A DNA stretch of 64,000 nt. Source: Saturnia japonica. Taxonomy: Eukaryota > Arthropoda > Insecta > Lepidoptera > Saturniidae. Numbering within the stretch: position 1 is the stretch's first letter; every line of letters begins with the position of its first letter. The DNA lies in the NCBI GenBank assembly GCA_033032175.1, contig CM065311.1:8301190-8365189 (forward strand), in the 5' to 3' direction. A program made the translations under genes and the position numbers. Of this stretch, positions 1-9,842 are shown piece after piece. A model generated the notes under the pieces. It was not told where the DNA came from, searched no databases, and saw only the letters and a list, made by a program, of their open reading frames with translations.

Positions 1-130
1 ATTTGATATTAATTTCAACTTGATACCTCCACACACTCCAGAGAAAAAGGTTCTTTACAGACAGACAGACGGACAACGAAGTGATCCTATAAGGGTTCCT
101 TTTTTCTTTTATGAAACGGAACCCTAAACT
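1..130. repeat. Dispersed repeat end with GACA tandem
   Basis: The stretch has a short CAGA/GACA run at about 59-72. It is followed by text resembling a widespread lepidopteran repeat (GGTTCC...ATGAAACGGAACCCT). It abuts another repeat at about 137. No coding potential is seen. The class, LINE tail or Helitron-like, is not resolvable here. Confidence 0.4.
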
Positions 131-136
131 ACAGAC

Positions 137-665
137 AAGCACTGTTATAGCACCAATCGATATAGTCTATAATAAGGATAAAATCTCTCCAATGAATATT
201 GTATCTTACAATTACAGAAGACCATGATATTTAACAATTTGTACCTACATATCGAATTAACATGAAAGCAAATGTATATCTAAAGAAGATATAAATTTAT
301 TATAATCACACATTTTAATAGATTTACTGATAAGTTCGTTCAAAATGAGAGAAATTATTTTGTATGTACAAGATTATGACTGCATTGTAAACGAGTATGT
401 ATGCTGTTTAACTCTTCAGCAGCTCAGCAGCAGCAACACTTAAAGTATATCAACATATGTCACTCAAAAATAGAGTTGTCTAAATTTATTCGTTGTGGAC
501 GTTGTACGCGCCTCTTGAGACTTCAACGTTTACCAAATTTTCTACCATTCGCAACAACATCAAAGAGAGGTAGTGCACGGAAAAATATATTTGAAGATGT
601 CTCTCTCCTTGGGGCAGTTCGACCTTCACCCTACAGAAGATCGCAGCCAAATAATTCATTTATCC
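137..665 (-). repeat. Dispersed repeat family R1, copy A (inverted)
   Basis: This is the reverse-orientation copy of a non-coding repeat of about 0.6 kb. The same family occurs at about 1,690-3,415, where an LTR element splits it, and at about 20,870-21,530. Shared landmarks are a CTGCTGCTGAGCTGCTG tract, a poly-purine arm and the phrase CTTCTGTAGGGTGAAGG. The apparent 108-codon reading frame at 401-727 lies inside the repeat and is not conserved as protein in the other copies, so I do not call a gene. Class unknown; no terminal inverted repeat or poly(A) tail was recognised. Confidence 0.6.
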
Positions 666-1055
666 GACAAACACCGCGCCGCCAACGCACTCGTGTAGTC
701 TATAATAATTGTTTTTCCCGCAAGTAAAAATTATTTTAATTTTTCATTATCTCCTAAACTGTGTCAAAATAGCATACTATAAAGAGCAAAATTTATCTTC
801 ATAAAATTATTTTTATGGTGAAGTAACTTTTGTTCGAAAGAATTAATATGCCATGTTTATTAACGATTACGCCGGTGCACGCGGATAAAGCAGTTCGGAA
901 GGGCCTCACTTCCGACTTACGTAACAAAAACCGATATTTAAGGCCTATCTGAGAGTTGTAAACACTTATAACCGAATATTAGATTGCCTATATTAATCCT
1001 CGGGATTCTGGCTCGAGACTTCGAGATTTTTCGAATCCGACTGGTAGTTCCTAGT
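651..1055 (-). mobile_element. Helitron-like fragment (family A)
   Basis: This matches, in the same order, the interior of the more complete element at 14,294-14,946: the ACCGCGCCGCCAACGC block, TTCCCGCAAGTA, and TTTTTCGAATCCGACTGGTA near its other end. Both element ends are missing here. It is non-coding. Confidence 0.55.
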
Positions 1056-1059
1056 AGTG

Positions 1060-1280
1060 TTATTAGTAGTTCGAGCTAAGCGAACTATTCGTAACTATAA
1101 GTTACACTTTGCTGGACCTGAGAATCGAACCTAGGACCTTTAGCATAACAGTCGCGTTTAGAACCACTAGGCTAATAGAGGCGGTTATGAAGTTATGAAC
1201 TGTCAATATTAAAGAAATAAACTCGAAACCAGGCTTTTTTAAACATAAAATACACCACTTTGTAAATTGTACCCGTGCGA
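1060..1280 (-). repeat. Repeat block carrying a SINE head
   Basis: The flanks match about 22,110-22,500, including the shared AGCTAAGCGAAC...CGTAA text and TTTTTTAAACATAAAATACAC. At 1,103-1,180 it carries only the tRNA-like head of the SINE described at 22,150: an A-box-like and a B-box-like motif in reverse orientation. The rest of the SINE body is absent, so this is a deleted copy. Confidence 0.5.
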
Positions 1281-1689
1281 AGCTTAAACTCAAACAGAAC
1301 CGAACAGATTTTCTTCATACGGTTTCATCAATGTACGGAGTCATTAATAAGGAAGGTTTAGGTGTAGAATTCATTAAAGTTTTTTGTAAATTGGCTGGTA
1401 AATATGAAGAAGTCGGGGCTGGCAGCTAGTTGTTGTATAAAAAACAGGCAGTATTAGTCGTCTATCCGGATATCTCTCAGTAATAATTTGACACTTTGTG
1501 ATTTTAAAAGCAAGCTTCCAAGTCATGAAATTATTCCTCATTTATATCATTATAAATGACTTATCTATTATGAAATGGCAGTAAAATGAACACAAACAGC
1601 AAGCAAACGAAAAAATAAGAAGTGATTATCGAGATATTCGTTCCTTTCGAAAATTACAGCCCCACACATAAATAGTCAAAAAAGGCCTC

Positions 1690-2098
1690 TAATCTAATTT
1701 GGTAAACGTTGAAGTGTAAAGAGACGCGTACAACTTTCACGGTGAGTAAATTTATACAACACCACTTTTGAGTGAAATATGTTGATATACTTTGAGTGTT
1801 GCTGCTGCTGAGCTGCTGAAGAGTTAAACACCAGTCATACTCTCATACTCGTTTACAATGAAGTACAATGCAGTCATAATCTGTGCATACAAGATAATGG
1901 TTCTCATTTCGAACAACTTATTAGTAACCAAATCTATTAAAATGTATGAAAATAATAATTTGAATCTATATCTTCTTTAGATATAATTTTGCAAACGTAT
2001 ATATAATCAAAGCATTTGCTTTCATGTTAGTTCGATAAGTATATATAAATTGTTAAATTCATGAGATCCAATGTTCATTCGAAAGATTTTATACTTAT
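1690..2098 (+). repeat. Repeat family R1, copy B, left part
   Basis: This is the forward copy of family R1. It continues after the inserted LTR element at 3,162. The break falls exactly at CTTAT, the target-site duplication of the LTR element. The uninterrupted homologous text is at about 21,290-21,320. Confidence 0.65.
2094..2098. other. Target-site duplication CTTAT (left)
   Basis: The five bases CTTAT directly precede the TG that opens the left LTR. They are repeated at 3,157-3,161 directly after the right LTR. The related empty site at 21,306-21,310 has CTTAT only once. Confidence 0.75.
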
Positions 2099-2469
2099 TG
2101 TAGCGACATCTCTCGCCACAACTGACGCATCAACGCATCGACGCAACTACGTAGCGACACATAGCGACATCTATCGAGCCACATAAGACGCATCCTACTA
2201 TCCTACATTGCGCTATAGAAATTAACTCAATCGTTGAGTATATATACAAGAACTCGACTACAACCGTCGGCCAAGCCCGGTGAAGCTGTAAAAGCCGCAG
2301 CGGCTCTGTTTTAGGATAGGGCCCCTAAGGCTAACAGTGTAGTCAGTCCTAAAAAAAAAAAAAACAACCGTCGGGGCAGCTGCCCGCCAGACACTGCACC
2401 CGTCTGGCCGGAGGATCCTCCCTTTTCTATGGCGGAACTTTACTCTCTGTTCCTCACACCTCCGCTAAA
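2099..2469 (+). repeat. Left LTR
   Basis: It begins TGTAGCGACATC and ends CCGCTAAA. Relative to the right LTR it contains about 66 extra bases near its 5' end, between two GCGACATCT copies. This suggests a deletion in the right LTR by recombination between short repeats. It also hosts the 94-bp poly(A) element at 2,271-2,364. Confidence 0.75.
2271..2364 (+). mobile_element. Ultrashort poly(A)-tailed SINE-like element, copy 1
   Basis: A body of about 80 bases starts CCAAGCCCGGTGAAGCTG and contains GCCGCAGCGGC and GGGCCCCTAAGG. It ends in a 14-base A run and is flanked by the direct repeat CAACCGTCGG (2,261-2,270 and 2,365-2,374). The right LTR of the host element has the uninterrupted CAACCGTCGG, so this insertion came after the LTR element. 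The A tail and 10-bp duplication imply LINE-machinery retroposition. Confidence 0.75.
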
Positions 2470-2470
2470 G

Positions 2471-2488
2471 TGGTGACCCCGACGTGAT
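2471..2488 (+). other. Primer-binding site, tRNA-Trp
   Basis: TGGTGACCCCGACGTGAT is complementary to the CCA-ended 3' end of insect tRNA-Trp, as recalled from the Drosophila sequence. It sits one base after the left LTR, where reverse transcription would be primed. Confidence 0.8.
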
Positions 2489-2941
2489 ACGTCAGCACAA
2501 CCTTCTCACAAAAGCTACGTCATCATCACTTCCTCAAGCTTTCGAGCAGCGAGTCAATACAGCCAGCATGGCTATTACGGGTATCCTGACCATACGCATG
2601 CAGCGTACGCGCATTCCTGGTCAGCCCCACAGCCTTCTCAGCGACCTTGGCACAGCAAACTGCACTTCGGCCTGTCAGCAAGCAGCAGAAGACGCACTTC
2701 TCTCCTGGTCGACGCAGCAGTCAGTCACTACGCAGCACTGCAACACTCCGACTCACTGGAGCACTCTTGCAGAGCATCACCCCGACTCACTGGGGCATTC
2801 ACCGCAGGCAGTTTCGACTCACCGTGAACTATGCGGCACTAGTTCCGACTCACTGGAACATTCCACTGGCCCGGCAAGCATAACAAAGATGTATGGACGA
2901 CTCAACCTGCTATCGACCTCCGGTCTCGGAGAGGAGAGTGA

Positions 2942-3156
2942 TGTAGCGACATCTATCGAGCCACATAAGACGCATCCTACTATTCTACATTGCGCTATAG
3001 AAATTAACTCAATTGTTGAGTATATATACAAGAACCCTACTACAACCGTCGGGGCAGCTGCCCGCCAGACATAGCACCCGACTGGCCGGAGGATCCTCCC
3101 TTTTCTATGGCGGATGAGGAGGAACTTTACTCTCTGTTCCTCACACCTCCGCTAAA
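2942..3156 (+). repeat. Right LTR
   Basis: It opens TGTAGCGACATCTATCGAGCC and ends CCGCTAAA. It matches the left LTR except for the missing 5' block and the missing SINE-like insert, with scattered substitutions and a GATGAG insertion near the end. The differences indicate an old, inactive insertion. Confidence 0.75.
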
Positions 3157-3415
3157 CTTATCATAGACCCATCGACAAGTGCAATATTGACACAGTGATA
3201 TATACATGAAACATAGTGAATGTCAGATTCTTGCATGTTTTAGTTGGTGCGATTTCTGGTATAGGTAAGCTTTTTTAGAAAATCTGTGAATGTAATTATT
3301 ATTACTTACTTTAAAAAAAAGAATGATTCTTTTGAGTAAATTTGATATCTTCATTATTTAATATACTTTCCCTCCATGTCCCGTTCCTTTTCTCCATCCT
3401 GTATAAATTGCTTTA
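3157..3415 (+). repeat. Repeat family R1, copy B, right part
   Basis: It starts with the right copy of CTTAT. It continues the R1 text parallel to 21,311-21,530, for example AAGCTTTTTTAGAAAATC and CCTCCATGTCCCGTTC. The family ends in both copies near CCTGTATA. Confidence 0.6.
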
Positions 3416-3659
3416 GGTTATGTACCTACATTTAAAAAAGGAATGTGCTGTATTATATTTTAATTATGTGAAATGAAATGATATGAAACTAATCCTTTGT
3501 CGTGTTGATTTGTTCTAAAATTCTAAGATAGATGTCGTTGTTTGGTATTTTTACGACATTTTTTAAATAATTAAAGTATACCAAAATAGACATACTAGAT
3601 AGAATGCGCCACGATTCACTGGATATTAAGGACCGATAAATATAAAATCTACTATCTGT

Positions 3660-3905
3660 GCCCCACGGTTTCACCAGTGTTAATTTTAACCGTTAAGCAC
3701 TGTGCAGCGCCGCGCCGCCAACGCGCACCCGTGTTTTAGATAATAAATTTATATTATTGTTCTCAGTTCCCGCAAGTACAAATTACTTTCCATTATCTCC
3801 TACACTATGTGTTCAAATAACATGCTGTAGGGCAAAGTTTAAGTTCATAAAATTGTCTATATAATTAAGTAACTTTTGTTCGTAAGGATTACTAAGCCAT
3901 GCCTA
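3660..3905 (-). mobile_element. Helitron-like fragment (family A)
   Basis: It starts at CCCCACGGTTTCACC, the reverse complement of the family 3' hairpin. It runs through TTCCCGCAAGTACAAATTA and CATTATCTCCTA as at 14,294-14,520. It is truncated and non-coding. Confidence 0.5.
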
Positions 3906-4264
3906 AAACAATGCCCAAAAAACAATTTTTTATCTTCAACAAGAAAAAAAAACGCAAAATTCCTTATGATGGCATGTATAAATAAGAAAGAGATGCTAAC
4001 CCGAACTTTTTTTCTGATATACTAATGACCAATATTTTTGTAGAACGTTATTGTTACATACGTACTTATATTTACGTAACATTTGCCACACTAGGAAACA
4101 AAATAAATATTATAAAGCAGAAAAGAAAGCTAAACGACACGGGTTACTATATAAAAGAGGACTATCCCCAGCACATCCTGGAAAATTGGAAAATGCTACA
4201 AGAGCAAGTAAAAATACAAAGTGAAAAAGGGACCAAGGCGGTCATTAAATACGAAAAATATATA

Positions 4265-5352
4265 TGTAGAACCTCTTTAAGTCGAACCTCGTTAAGTCGA
4301 AAACCTCCCAAACTCAAAAAAAATGTTGCTCTATTAGTCGAAATAATCAGTGAGTCCCTCCAAGTCATTTTGGTACAGATTTTCCCTCCATAACTCGAAA
4401 AATTAAATTGGACCTCTGTATCTCGAACATAGAAATGTTTTATTTTACAATCTTTACAACTCGATTATTTGAAACTTATTACTTCTATAGTTTGACGAAA
4501 AATAAGTTACCAACTTTAAGAATTTGTCGACAATGTAAGTACACCATTGTTTCTTAGAAATCAATTTAGGAGTATACAATATATAGGATTACCACGGATT
4601 TATGACTCACGTTAACACGTGTTTGCTTGCTTGGTGCTAAACACCTAAGTGTTTAATTTTATTATTTTTGATTTCATTTGAACTTTAGCGATGGAAGTCA
4701 TTTTGTTTATTTTATCCATTTATTGTTGCTCAGACGCTATTGTTAATTTCTTGTTTTTTACTTTTATTTCACGACTGTATTTTCTATTTTAATACCTGTG
4801 CGAGTCTAAGTCTTTGCACGTGTTCTGCTTTTTATCGCATAAATATACCGGGTAGCTCAATAAACGGGCATCAAGTCCGGTGAAGCTGTAAAAGCCGTCA
4901 GAGGCTCCAGGGCCCCTAAGGCTAGAGGTATGGTCAGTCAGAAAAAAAAACAATAAACGGGGGATCAGTAAACTAGCTGCCAAAGGGTTTACAAGTCTAC
5001 ACAATCACAGGCAAAATTTTTATTATCTCCTGCAACCTTCTAATAGATAATGGTATAGATAGAGAACAACCGAATTATCTAAAGAAAAAAAAACTGACTT
5101 TTTAATGCCATATTTTTTTTTTAAAGGATGTTTTGACATAATGTTGATTTACAATAAATAAATAAATATTTGTCACCTCTGCAATTTGAGTTTTTATTTA
5201 TTTTACCTCTCTAACTCAAAAGGTATGAGAATGAATCTTAACCTCTTTATGTCGAATCAAAATCCGCTTAAGTCGAAATACTCCATCTCGAAAGCTATAT
5301 AACTCGAATTTATTGGCGTCTCCCTTCGAGTTCGACTTACAGAGGTACTACA
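4265..5352. mobile_element. Tigger/pogo-like MITE, 1.09 kb
   Basis: The ends are imperfect inverted repeats of about 25 bp (TGTAGAACCTCTTTAAGTCG left; TGTAGTACCTCTGTAAGTCG read from the right end), each flanked by TA. Subterminal AAGTCGAA and CTCGAA words recur at both ends. AACCTC..AAGTCGAA termini with TA target sites are known from pogo/Tigger elements. No transposase is recognisable inside. It contains the SINE-like insert at 4,869-4,950. Confidence 0.65.
4869..4950 (+). mobile_element. Ultrashort poly(A)-tailed SINE-like element, copy 2
   Basis: It has the same body as copy 1 (AAGTCCGGTGAAGCTG...GGGCCCCTAAGGCT) with a 9-base A tail. An 11-bp direct repeat, CAATAAACGGG, flanks it (4,858-4,868 and 4,951-4,961). 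It is inserted within the Tigger-like MITE. Confidence 0.75.
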
Positions 5353-6000
5353 TAAAACGGGCTTGTTCGAACACTTATAACTCGAAAACGGCTGGACCGA
5401 TTTTCATAGTTTTTGATTAGTTGTATTCGTCTCCGTCCCGAATAGCAGAGTAACTATTAAAACATTACAAAATTGACGATGAAAATAAAATAAAACCACT
5501 ATATTCATAAAAGAAAAAACATTTACCCATAAAAAATATTCATGGTTTTCGTAATTATTAAACATTTCATGTTCATCCCGTCGCGATACGGTAAACTTAT
5601 TCTTCCATTTAAAGTACGTATTTAAATAAAGGTTTCAATATATCCACAATAATCGGATAATGGCGAATTTTAAATTAAAAAATGTAGAATTATGTCAGTA
5701 ATGAAAACGGATTCACATACTTATATAATGGTTATCACATATTTATGCGTGCGTTCATAAATTTATTTTGTGTAAACTAAGGAAATATATTAAGCTACTT
5801 AAATATAAGTAGAATAAATGACAAATGACTTATCTAAAAAAAAACAAAAAAATAATTCTCAAATCGATTGGTCTCACTCAATCAATAAAGATTATTCTGT
5901 TAATTCAGTCAGATTCAGTATATTAATAAATAAATGTTTACGTCGCGAAAGTGTAATTTATTTAATTAATGTTGACAGTGATTTATTATGAAAATTGTTT
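5353..6000 (+). mobile_element. Probable Helitron 5' region, decayed
   Basis: The text ATAACTCGAAAACGGCTGGACCGATTTTCA just after the MITE resembles the 5' part of lepidopteran Helitrons. The stretch continues AT-rich and non-coding up to the protein remnant at 6,023. The assignment rests on family resemblance only. Confidence 0.3.
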
Positions 6001-6022
6001 TGTGTGAGTATTATTATTAATA

Positions 6023-6223
6023 ATGCCACGATCAAGAAGATCCTAGTCTTTCCCAACGGAGCCGTAATGCAACAAGGCTACGGAACATTGCGAATCAATT
6101 AACTGATGAAGAACGACAAATTGCACACGAAGATCGCCGCAATGGTGAGGCACGAAGTAGGGCCCTACTAAGAACATATACATGTGAAACATGGAAATTC
6201 ACGAAAAAACGAGAAATAAAATA
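6023..6223 (+). pseudogene. Basic N-terminal fragment of a mobile-element protein (Helitron?)
   Basis: After ATG at 6,023 the frame reads MPRSRRS and then meets TAG. Dropping one base restores a basic, Arg-rich reading (SQRSRNATRLRNIANQ, then DEERQ and EARSRALLRT) that ends at about 6,223. Such Arg/Ala/Asn-rich heads occur in lepidopteran Helitron and some other transposon proteins. No helicase or Rep domain follows. I regard it as a frameshifted relic. Confidence 0.35.
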
Positions 6224-6362
6224 GCTACATGTCAGCGAGGAATATTATGGAACGCAGCATGCTAAATCTAAAGAAAATACAAAAAATAAAACACACAAGT
6301 CATAAAGATAAAATTTAAATCAAACACAATAAGATGCCTTTATATAATATATGCAAAACAAT

Positions 6363-6545
6363 TGAAGTGGAAGTGGTCATATGGCACGTATTCAGGACAG
6401 AGCAAACGCCTTCATCGAAGACCATAAACACGTTGGGAAGACGAAATCAAAGTAATAGCTGGCCCACAATGGCAACACAGAGAAAAATGGAAAGCTTTGG
6501 AAGAGGCCATCACCTGAGAGGGGTTCCTTAAAATAAAAAAAAATT
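6363..6545 (+). pseudogene. 3' end of a non-LTR retrotransposon ORF2
   Basis: Shifting frame once gives GHMARIQD and then RWEDEIK, VIAGPQW, REKWKALEEAI and a stop, followed by an A-rich tail. This is the conserved C-terminus of an insect LINE reverse-transcriptase ORF (GHVAR..., RWEDDI..., WKALEEAF). The 5' part is absent, as expected from 5'-truncated retroposition. Confidence 0.65.
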
Positions 6546-6639
6546 AAAAGCGTTATAAAATATCAATACTAATCTTAAAAATGTAACTGTTAAAACTATT
6601 AGGAAATAAAAGGCTTTATATTTATTATTTATTTATAAC

Positions 6640-7000
6640 CATTATGCTAGCGTATGCGCATAATGCAATTCCGGAGGACTTCCACTTCCGACTAACTTAA
6701 CAAAAATCAATATATAAGTCTATCTGAGAGTTGTAGCCTAATGTTAGATAGCTTATACTATTTTTTGTGTATCTTGGCTTTCATATACCTACAAAATGTG
6801 TTTTTCGAATCCGAGTGGTAGTTCTAGAGCGTTATGAAGTAAAACTTGGCCCTTTTTAGCATTTTATTTGAACACATAGTTTTGGAGTTCATGAAAAATT
6901 AAAATAATTTGTACTTGCGGGAAGAACAATTATGATAGATTACACGAGTGCGTTGGCGGCGCGGTGTTCGTTGAATGACGAAGATACCGGAAGATTTTTT
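6640..7000. mobile_element. Two inverted Helitron family A fragments
   Basis: 6,650-6,835 matches the family A segment with CTTCCGACT...ACTTAACAAAAATCAATAT and TTTTTCGAATCCGA in the - sense. 6,885-6,985 is the opposite orientation of the TTCCCGCAAGTA...ACCGCGCCGCC block. This is a rearranged relic with no gene. Confidence 0.45.
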
Positions 7001-7106
7001 TATAAGGATCAAGTGTCTAAGAAGTAAAACGAAAAAAAAATCTAAATCTATGGAATAATTTCTGCGTAACATGTGCACAAAGGTAAACCTCAATCATTGC
7101 ATTCAC

Positions 7107-7375
7107 TCATAACATAACATACCATGACGTCTGTATCCCCGAAGGGTTAGACAGAGGTGTACTAATGTGCACTGACAGTTCGCCGTGTATGTTTTTTTTA
7201 GTTCCCATGTGATAGTGGGCGAGGCTATTGCCATTAATCGGGCACAAATCCAAACTCCGAGCTGCTACTGAGAATTTCATAGAAAACCCCAATAACACTT
7301 TGCTTGACCTGGGAATTTAAACCAAGACCTCCATCATAGCAGTCGCGCTTACGACCACTAGGCTAACGCATTTAC
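7107..7375 (-). repeat. tRNA-derived SINE, degraded copy
   Basis: Read on the - strand it opens with a tRNA-like head (TTAGCCTAGTGG, A-box-like; GGTTTAAATTCCCAGG, B-box-like). A body of about 200 bp follows, with GTGCCCGATTAATGGCAATAG and CTAACCCTTCGGG. The same body is at 22,150-22,395. The B box has decayed, so it is unlikely to be transcribed. Confidence 0.65.
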
Positions 7376-7519
7376 TGATCTAACTATGTAACAATTAATA
7401 ATTTTCAATCTTACACGGAAAGGTTATCACATATGGATCCATATCAAAAAGAGATGTCTTCTTAGAATCTGATATGAATGTTACTATACTTACTACTTAC
7501 TTATATACATTAATTACAA

Positions 7520-7690
7520 TATATGGGCGACCGAGCTGTGCTCGGTGTCTTTTAGACAAAAAAAGAAAAACACCTATCTGGGTAAACTTGGTAATGTAAG
7601 ACATTATCTAAATGCAAAGTTTCATCGCAATCGTTGGAGCCGTTACCGAGAAACCAATTACATATATATATATATACAAGAATTGCTCAC
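7520..7690 (+). repeat. Dispersed repeat ending in an AT microsatellite
   Basis: It contains GACCGAGCTGTGCTCGGT, CACCTATCTGGGT and AAAGTTTCATCGCAATCGTTGG, followed by (AT)n and ACAAGAATTGCTC. These phrases recur in lepidopteran repeat sequences. There is no open frame. The class is not certain. Confidence 0.4.
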
Positions 7691-7800
7691 TTAATATAAT
7701 AAAATTAATATCTAATATTATGAGGGGGCCACCTCACTCGTGGCCATTTGATTCCAAGCTAAACATAGCTACCACTAAATGAACAAATAACTGAAATACA

Positions 7801-9039
7801 TATGTCTACGCAAAAACTTCGTGGAATGGAAGGGATGGAGTGGGGATAGGGGCGCTCGCTTAGTGTCATACAAATTGGGGACTCATCATTACTATATAAA
7901 TTGTGTTTCAGCCCTATTGCGTCATCGTTTACGAACACTCGTTTGCTAAACAAGTCAATCCGTTAGAAAACTGAAACTATGGAGAAAATTGAACACCGTG
8001 CTGTGATAAAATTCTTTACCAAGCAAGGAAAGAACGCTCAGACCATTTTAAATGAAATGGAAACCGTTTATGGGGAACAGTGCCCTTGTAAATCAATGAT
8101 TTACCAGTGGCATGGTGTTTTTAAACATGGTCGGGAGTCGATTGAAGACGACCCCCGCTCAGAAAGGCCAGTTGAGGCCACCACATCAGACATCGTCGAA
8201 AAAGTGAAAAAAAATTGTACTGGAGGACACCCGTTTGAAGAAGACACAGTTATCTGCATTAGTTGGAATATCAGATACTACCATTTTGCGAATCCTACTT
8301 GATCATCTGAGTATGATAAAAGTCAGTGCAAGATTGGTACCGAGAATGCTCACGCCGCTTCAGAAACAGCGGCGCGTCGATGCGTCAAAACAATTTTTGG
8401 AGTTGTGTGGAGACGGACCTGCACAGATTTTGGAGCGGATTGTTACCGGAGATGAAACATGGGTTCATCACTTTGAGCCTGAGTCCAAACAAGAGTCCAT
8501 GCAAAGAAATTCAGAGTGTGGGAGTCGGCTGGAAAGTTGATGGCTATTGTGTTTTGGGATTGTGAGGGGATAATACTGATTGATTACAAAGAAAATGGAA
8601 GGACCATAACTGGAGAATAATACGCAACGATACTTAAAAAACTAAAGGAGCCCATCAAGGAAAATTGTCGAGGAAAATTGACCATGAGTGTGTTGCTCTT
8701 GCAAGACAACGCGCCGGTTCACAAGAGCAGAGTTGCACTAGCTGCTAGTCCACCCACCCTACAGTCCAGATCTGCCCCAAGTGATTTTTATTTGTTTCAC
8801 AATTTAAAAAAAGACTTAAGGGGAAGAAATTTTCCGACGACAATGGGGTAAAGGAGGCATTTGTGGCTCATTTTGGGCAAAAGATAAAAAATATTTTTAC
8901 GATGGTTTAGAAAAATTAATTAATAGATCTAATACATGTATTCAGCTTAAGGGTGATTATATTGAAAAGGAAAAATAGGTTTATTGTTTTATTTTATTTA
9001 AAACCCTTCCATTCCACGAACTTTTGGCGCTCCCCTCTA
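7801..9039 (+). mobile_element. Mariner transposon, inactive, 1.24 kb
   Basis: The ends are inverted repeats of about 25-28 bp sharing TTCGTGGAATGGAAGGG, flanked by TA. The length is typical of mariner. The interior is the decayed transposase described at 7,979. There are several frameshifts and stops, so it is dead. Confidence 0.85.
7979..8975 (+). pseudogene. Mariner transposase relic (DD34D type)
   Basis: The ATG at 7,979 opens with MEKIEHRAVIKFFTKQGKNA, the mariner N-terminal helix-turn-helix region. The frame shifts at about 8,210, then gives RLVPRMLTP and IVTGDETWVHHFEP, which includes the first catalytic Asp. Downstream frames give TAA in ITGE-Y, LLLQDNAPVHKSR with the second Asp, and PPYSPDL...SDFYLF with the third Asp region broken by a 2-base loss. 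The end matches KGDYIEK. With at least three frameshifts and an internal stop it cannot encode an enzyme. The family normally encodes about 345 residues. Confidence 0.85.
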
Positions 9040-9224
9040 TATACTAAAATTACAAAGAGATTGTTTGTTTGAACGCGCTTATCTCTACGCGAACTACGAG
9101 CCAGATTTGAATTTTTTTATTTTATAGCAGTATTTTACCCGCGTATAATTTAAATCATTATCATTTTGTTGTGGTATAGAATATATTTTTGGTTTCACCG
9201 CACCCTATTCTACCAAGCCGAGTG

Positions 9225-9300
9225 TTTAATTATTTTAATTTTCCATTATCACTTAAACTATGCGTCCAAATATTAAGTTATAAAGGGTAAAGTTTATCTG
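9225..9300 (-). mobile_element. Short Helitron family A fragment
   Basis: It matches the CATTATCTCCTAAACTATGTG...AAAGTTTATCT segment of family A. It is too short to say more. Confidence 0.35.
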
Positions 9301-9430
9301 CAGAAATTATCTTAATAATGTACGAACTTTAGGAATAAAAAAAATAAGGAAGGAATAAAAATAATTCTCAACAGCTGTTTGTATAAAAAAATTACTTACC
9401 ATCCAATATTCATTCACCTTAAAGCGGTTT

Positions 9431-9535
9431 TTACATGGCAGGTTGATCGCATCCGATTTTGGGTGCGGGGGTACGGCCGCAAGATCGAGCGTCGCTATTG
9501 GCAAAATCGGATACGATCAACCTGCGTGTAATAAT
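9431..9535. repeat. Small foldback element / long hairpin
   Basis: The arms 9,438-9,461 and 9,502-9,525 are reverse complements with one mismatch in 24 (GCAGGTTGATCGCATCCGAT...). The similarity extends outward into TTACA. The 40-base loop is GC-richer than its surroundings. It is probably a foldback MITE. Confidence 0.6.
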
Positions 9536-9842
9536 TACGTGGGGCCCAACTACAACTGCATAAAGTTTCAACTCAACCGGACAAACTAAGCACGAACGCG
9601 TGGGACATGAACACCCAAACATAATTTTTATTTATAAATCTGCTTAGCGTCTACAGAACAGCGTATTGTTAAGCAGTCTAGATCTTTCTTCGAATTCAGT
9701 CCTGAAAACTTACATCAAACTGGATTATAAAAGTATCTAGTTGGAACATGATACGAATGTTATTATATTTTCGCAGGGCACTTATAATGACTTCTATTTT
9801 AAGTAAATTTTAAATACCTTGGGTTAAATTATTGCATTTGAA

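Larger units (their letters stand above)
2099..3156 (+). mobile_element. Miniature non-autonomous LTR retrotransposon (Gypsy, CsRn1-like PBS)
   Basis: Two direct repeats bracket an internal region of only about 470 bp: the left LTR at 2,099-2,469 and the right LTR at 2,942-3,156. One base after the left LTR, 2,471-2,488 is the perfect 18-base complement of the insect tRNA-Trp 3' end (TGGTGACCCCGACGTGAT). This primer site is known in the CsRn1 clade of Gypsy elements. A purine tract at about 2,928-2,941 precedes the right LTR. A 5-bp duplication CTTAT flanks the whole. No protease, RT or integrase is present, so the element is a TRIM-like parasite mobilised in trans. The internal part has repeated CGACTCACTGG units and an open frame that runs into the right LTR. 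Confidence 0.82.

Noticed and set aside
401..727. 108-codon open frame near the left end
   Set aside because: It lies across two dispersed repeats (R1 and Helitron A) and is not kept open in their other copies.
2700..2880. CRISPR-like short repeats
   Set aside because: The CGACTCACTGG units are irregularly spaced inside an LTR element of a eukaryotic genome, with no spacers of uniform length.
2484..3074. 196-codon open frame as a gag gene
   Set aside because: It runs from the primer site through the internal region into the right LTR, shows simple repeated CGACTCACTGG units and no gag or zinc-knuckle motif.
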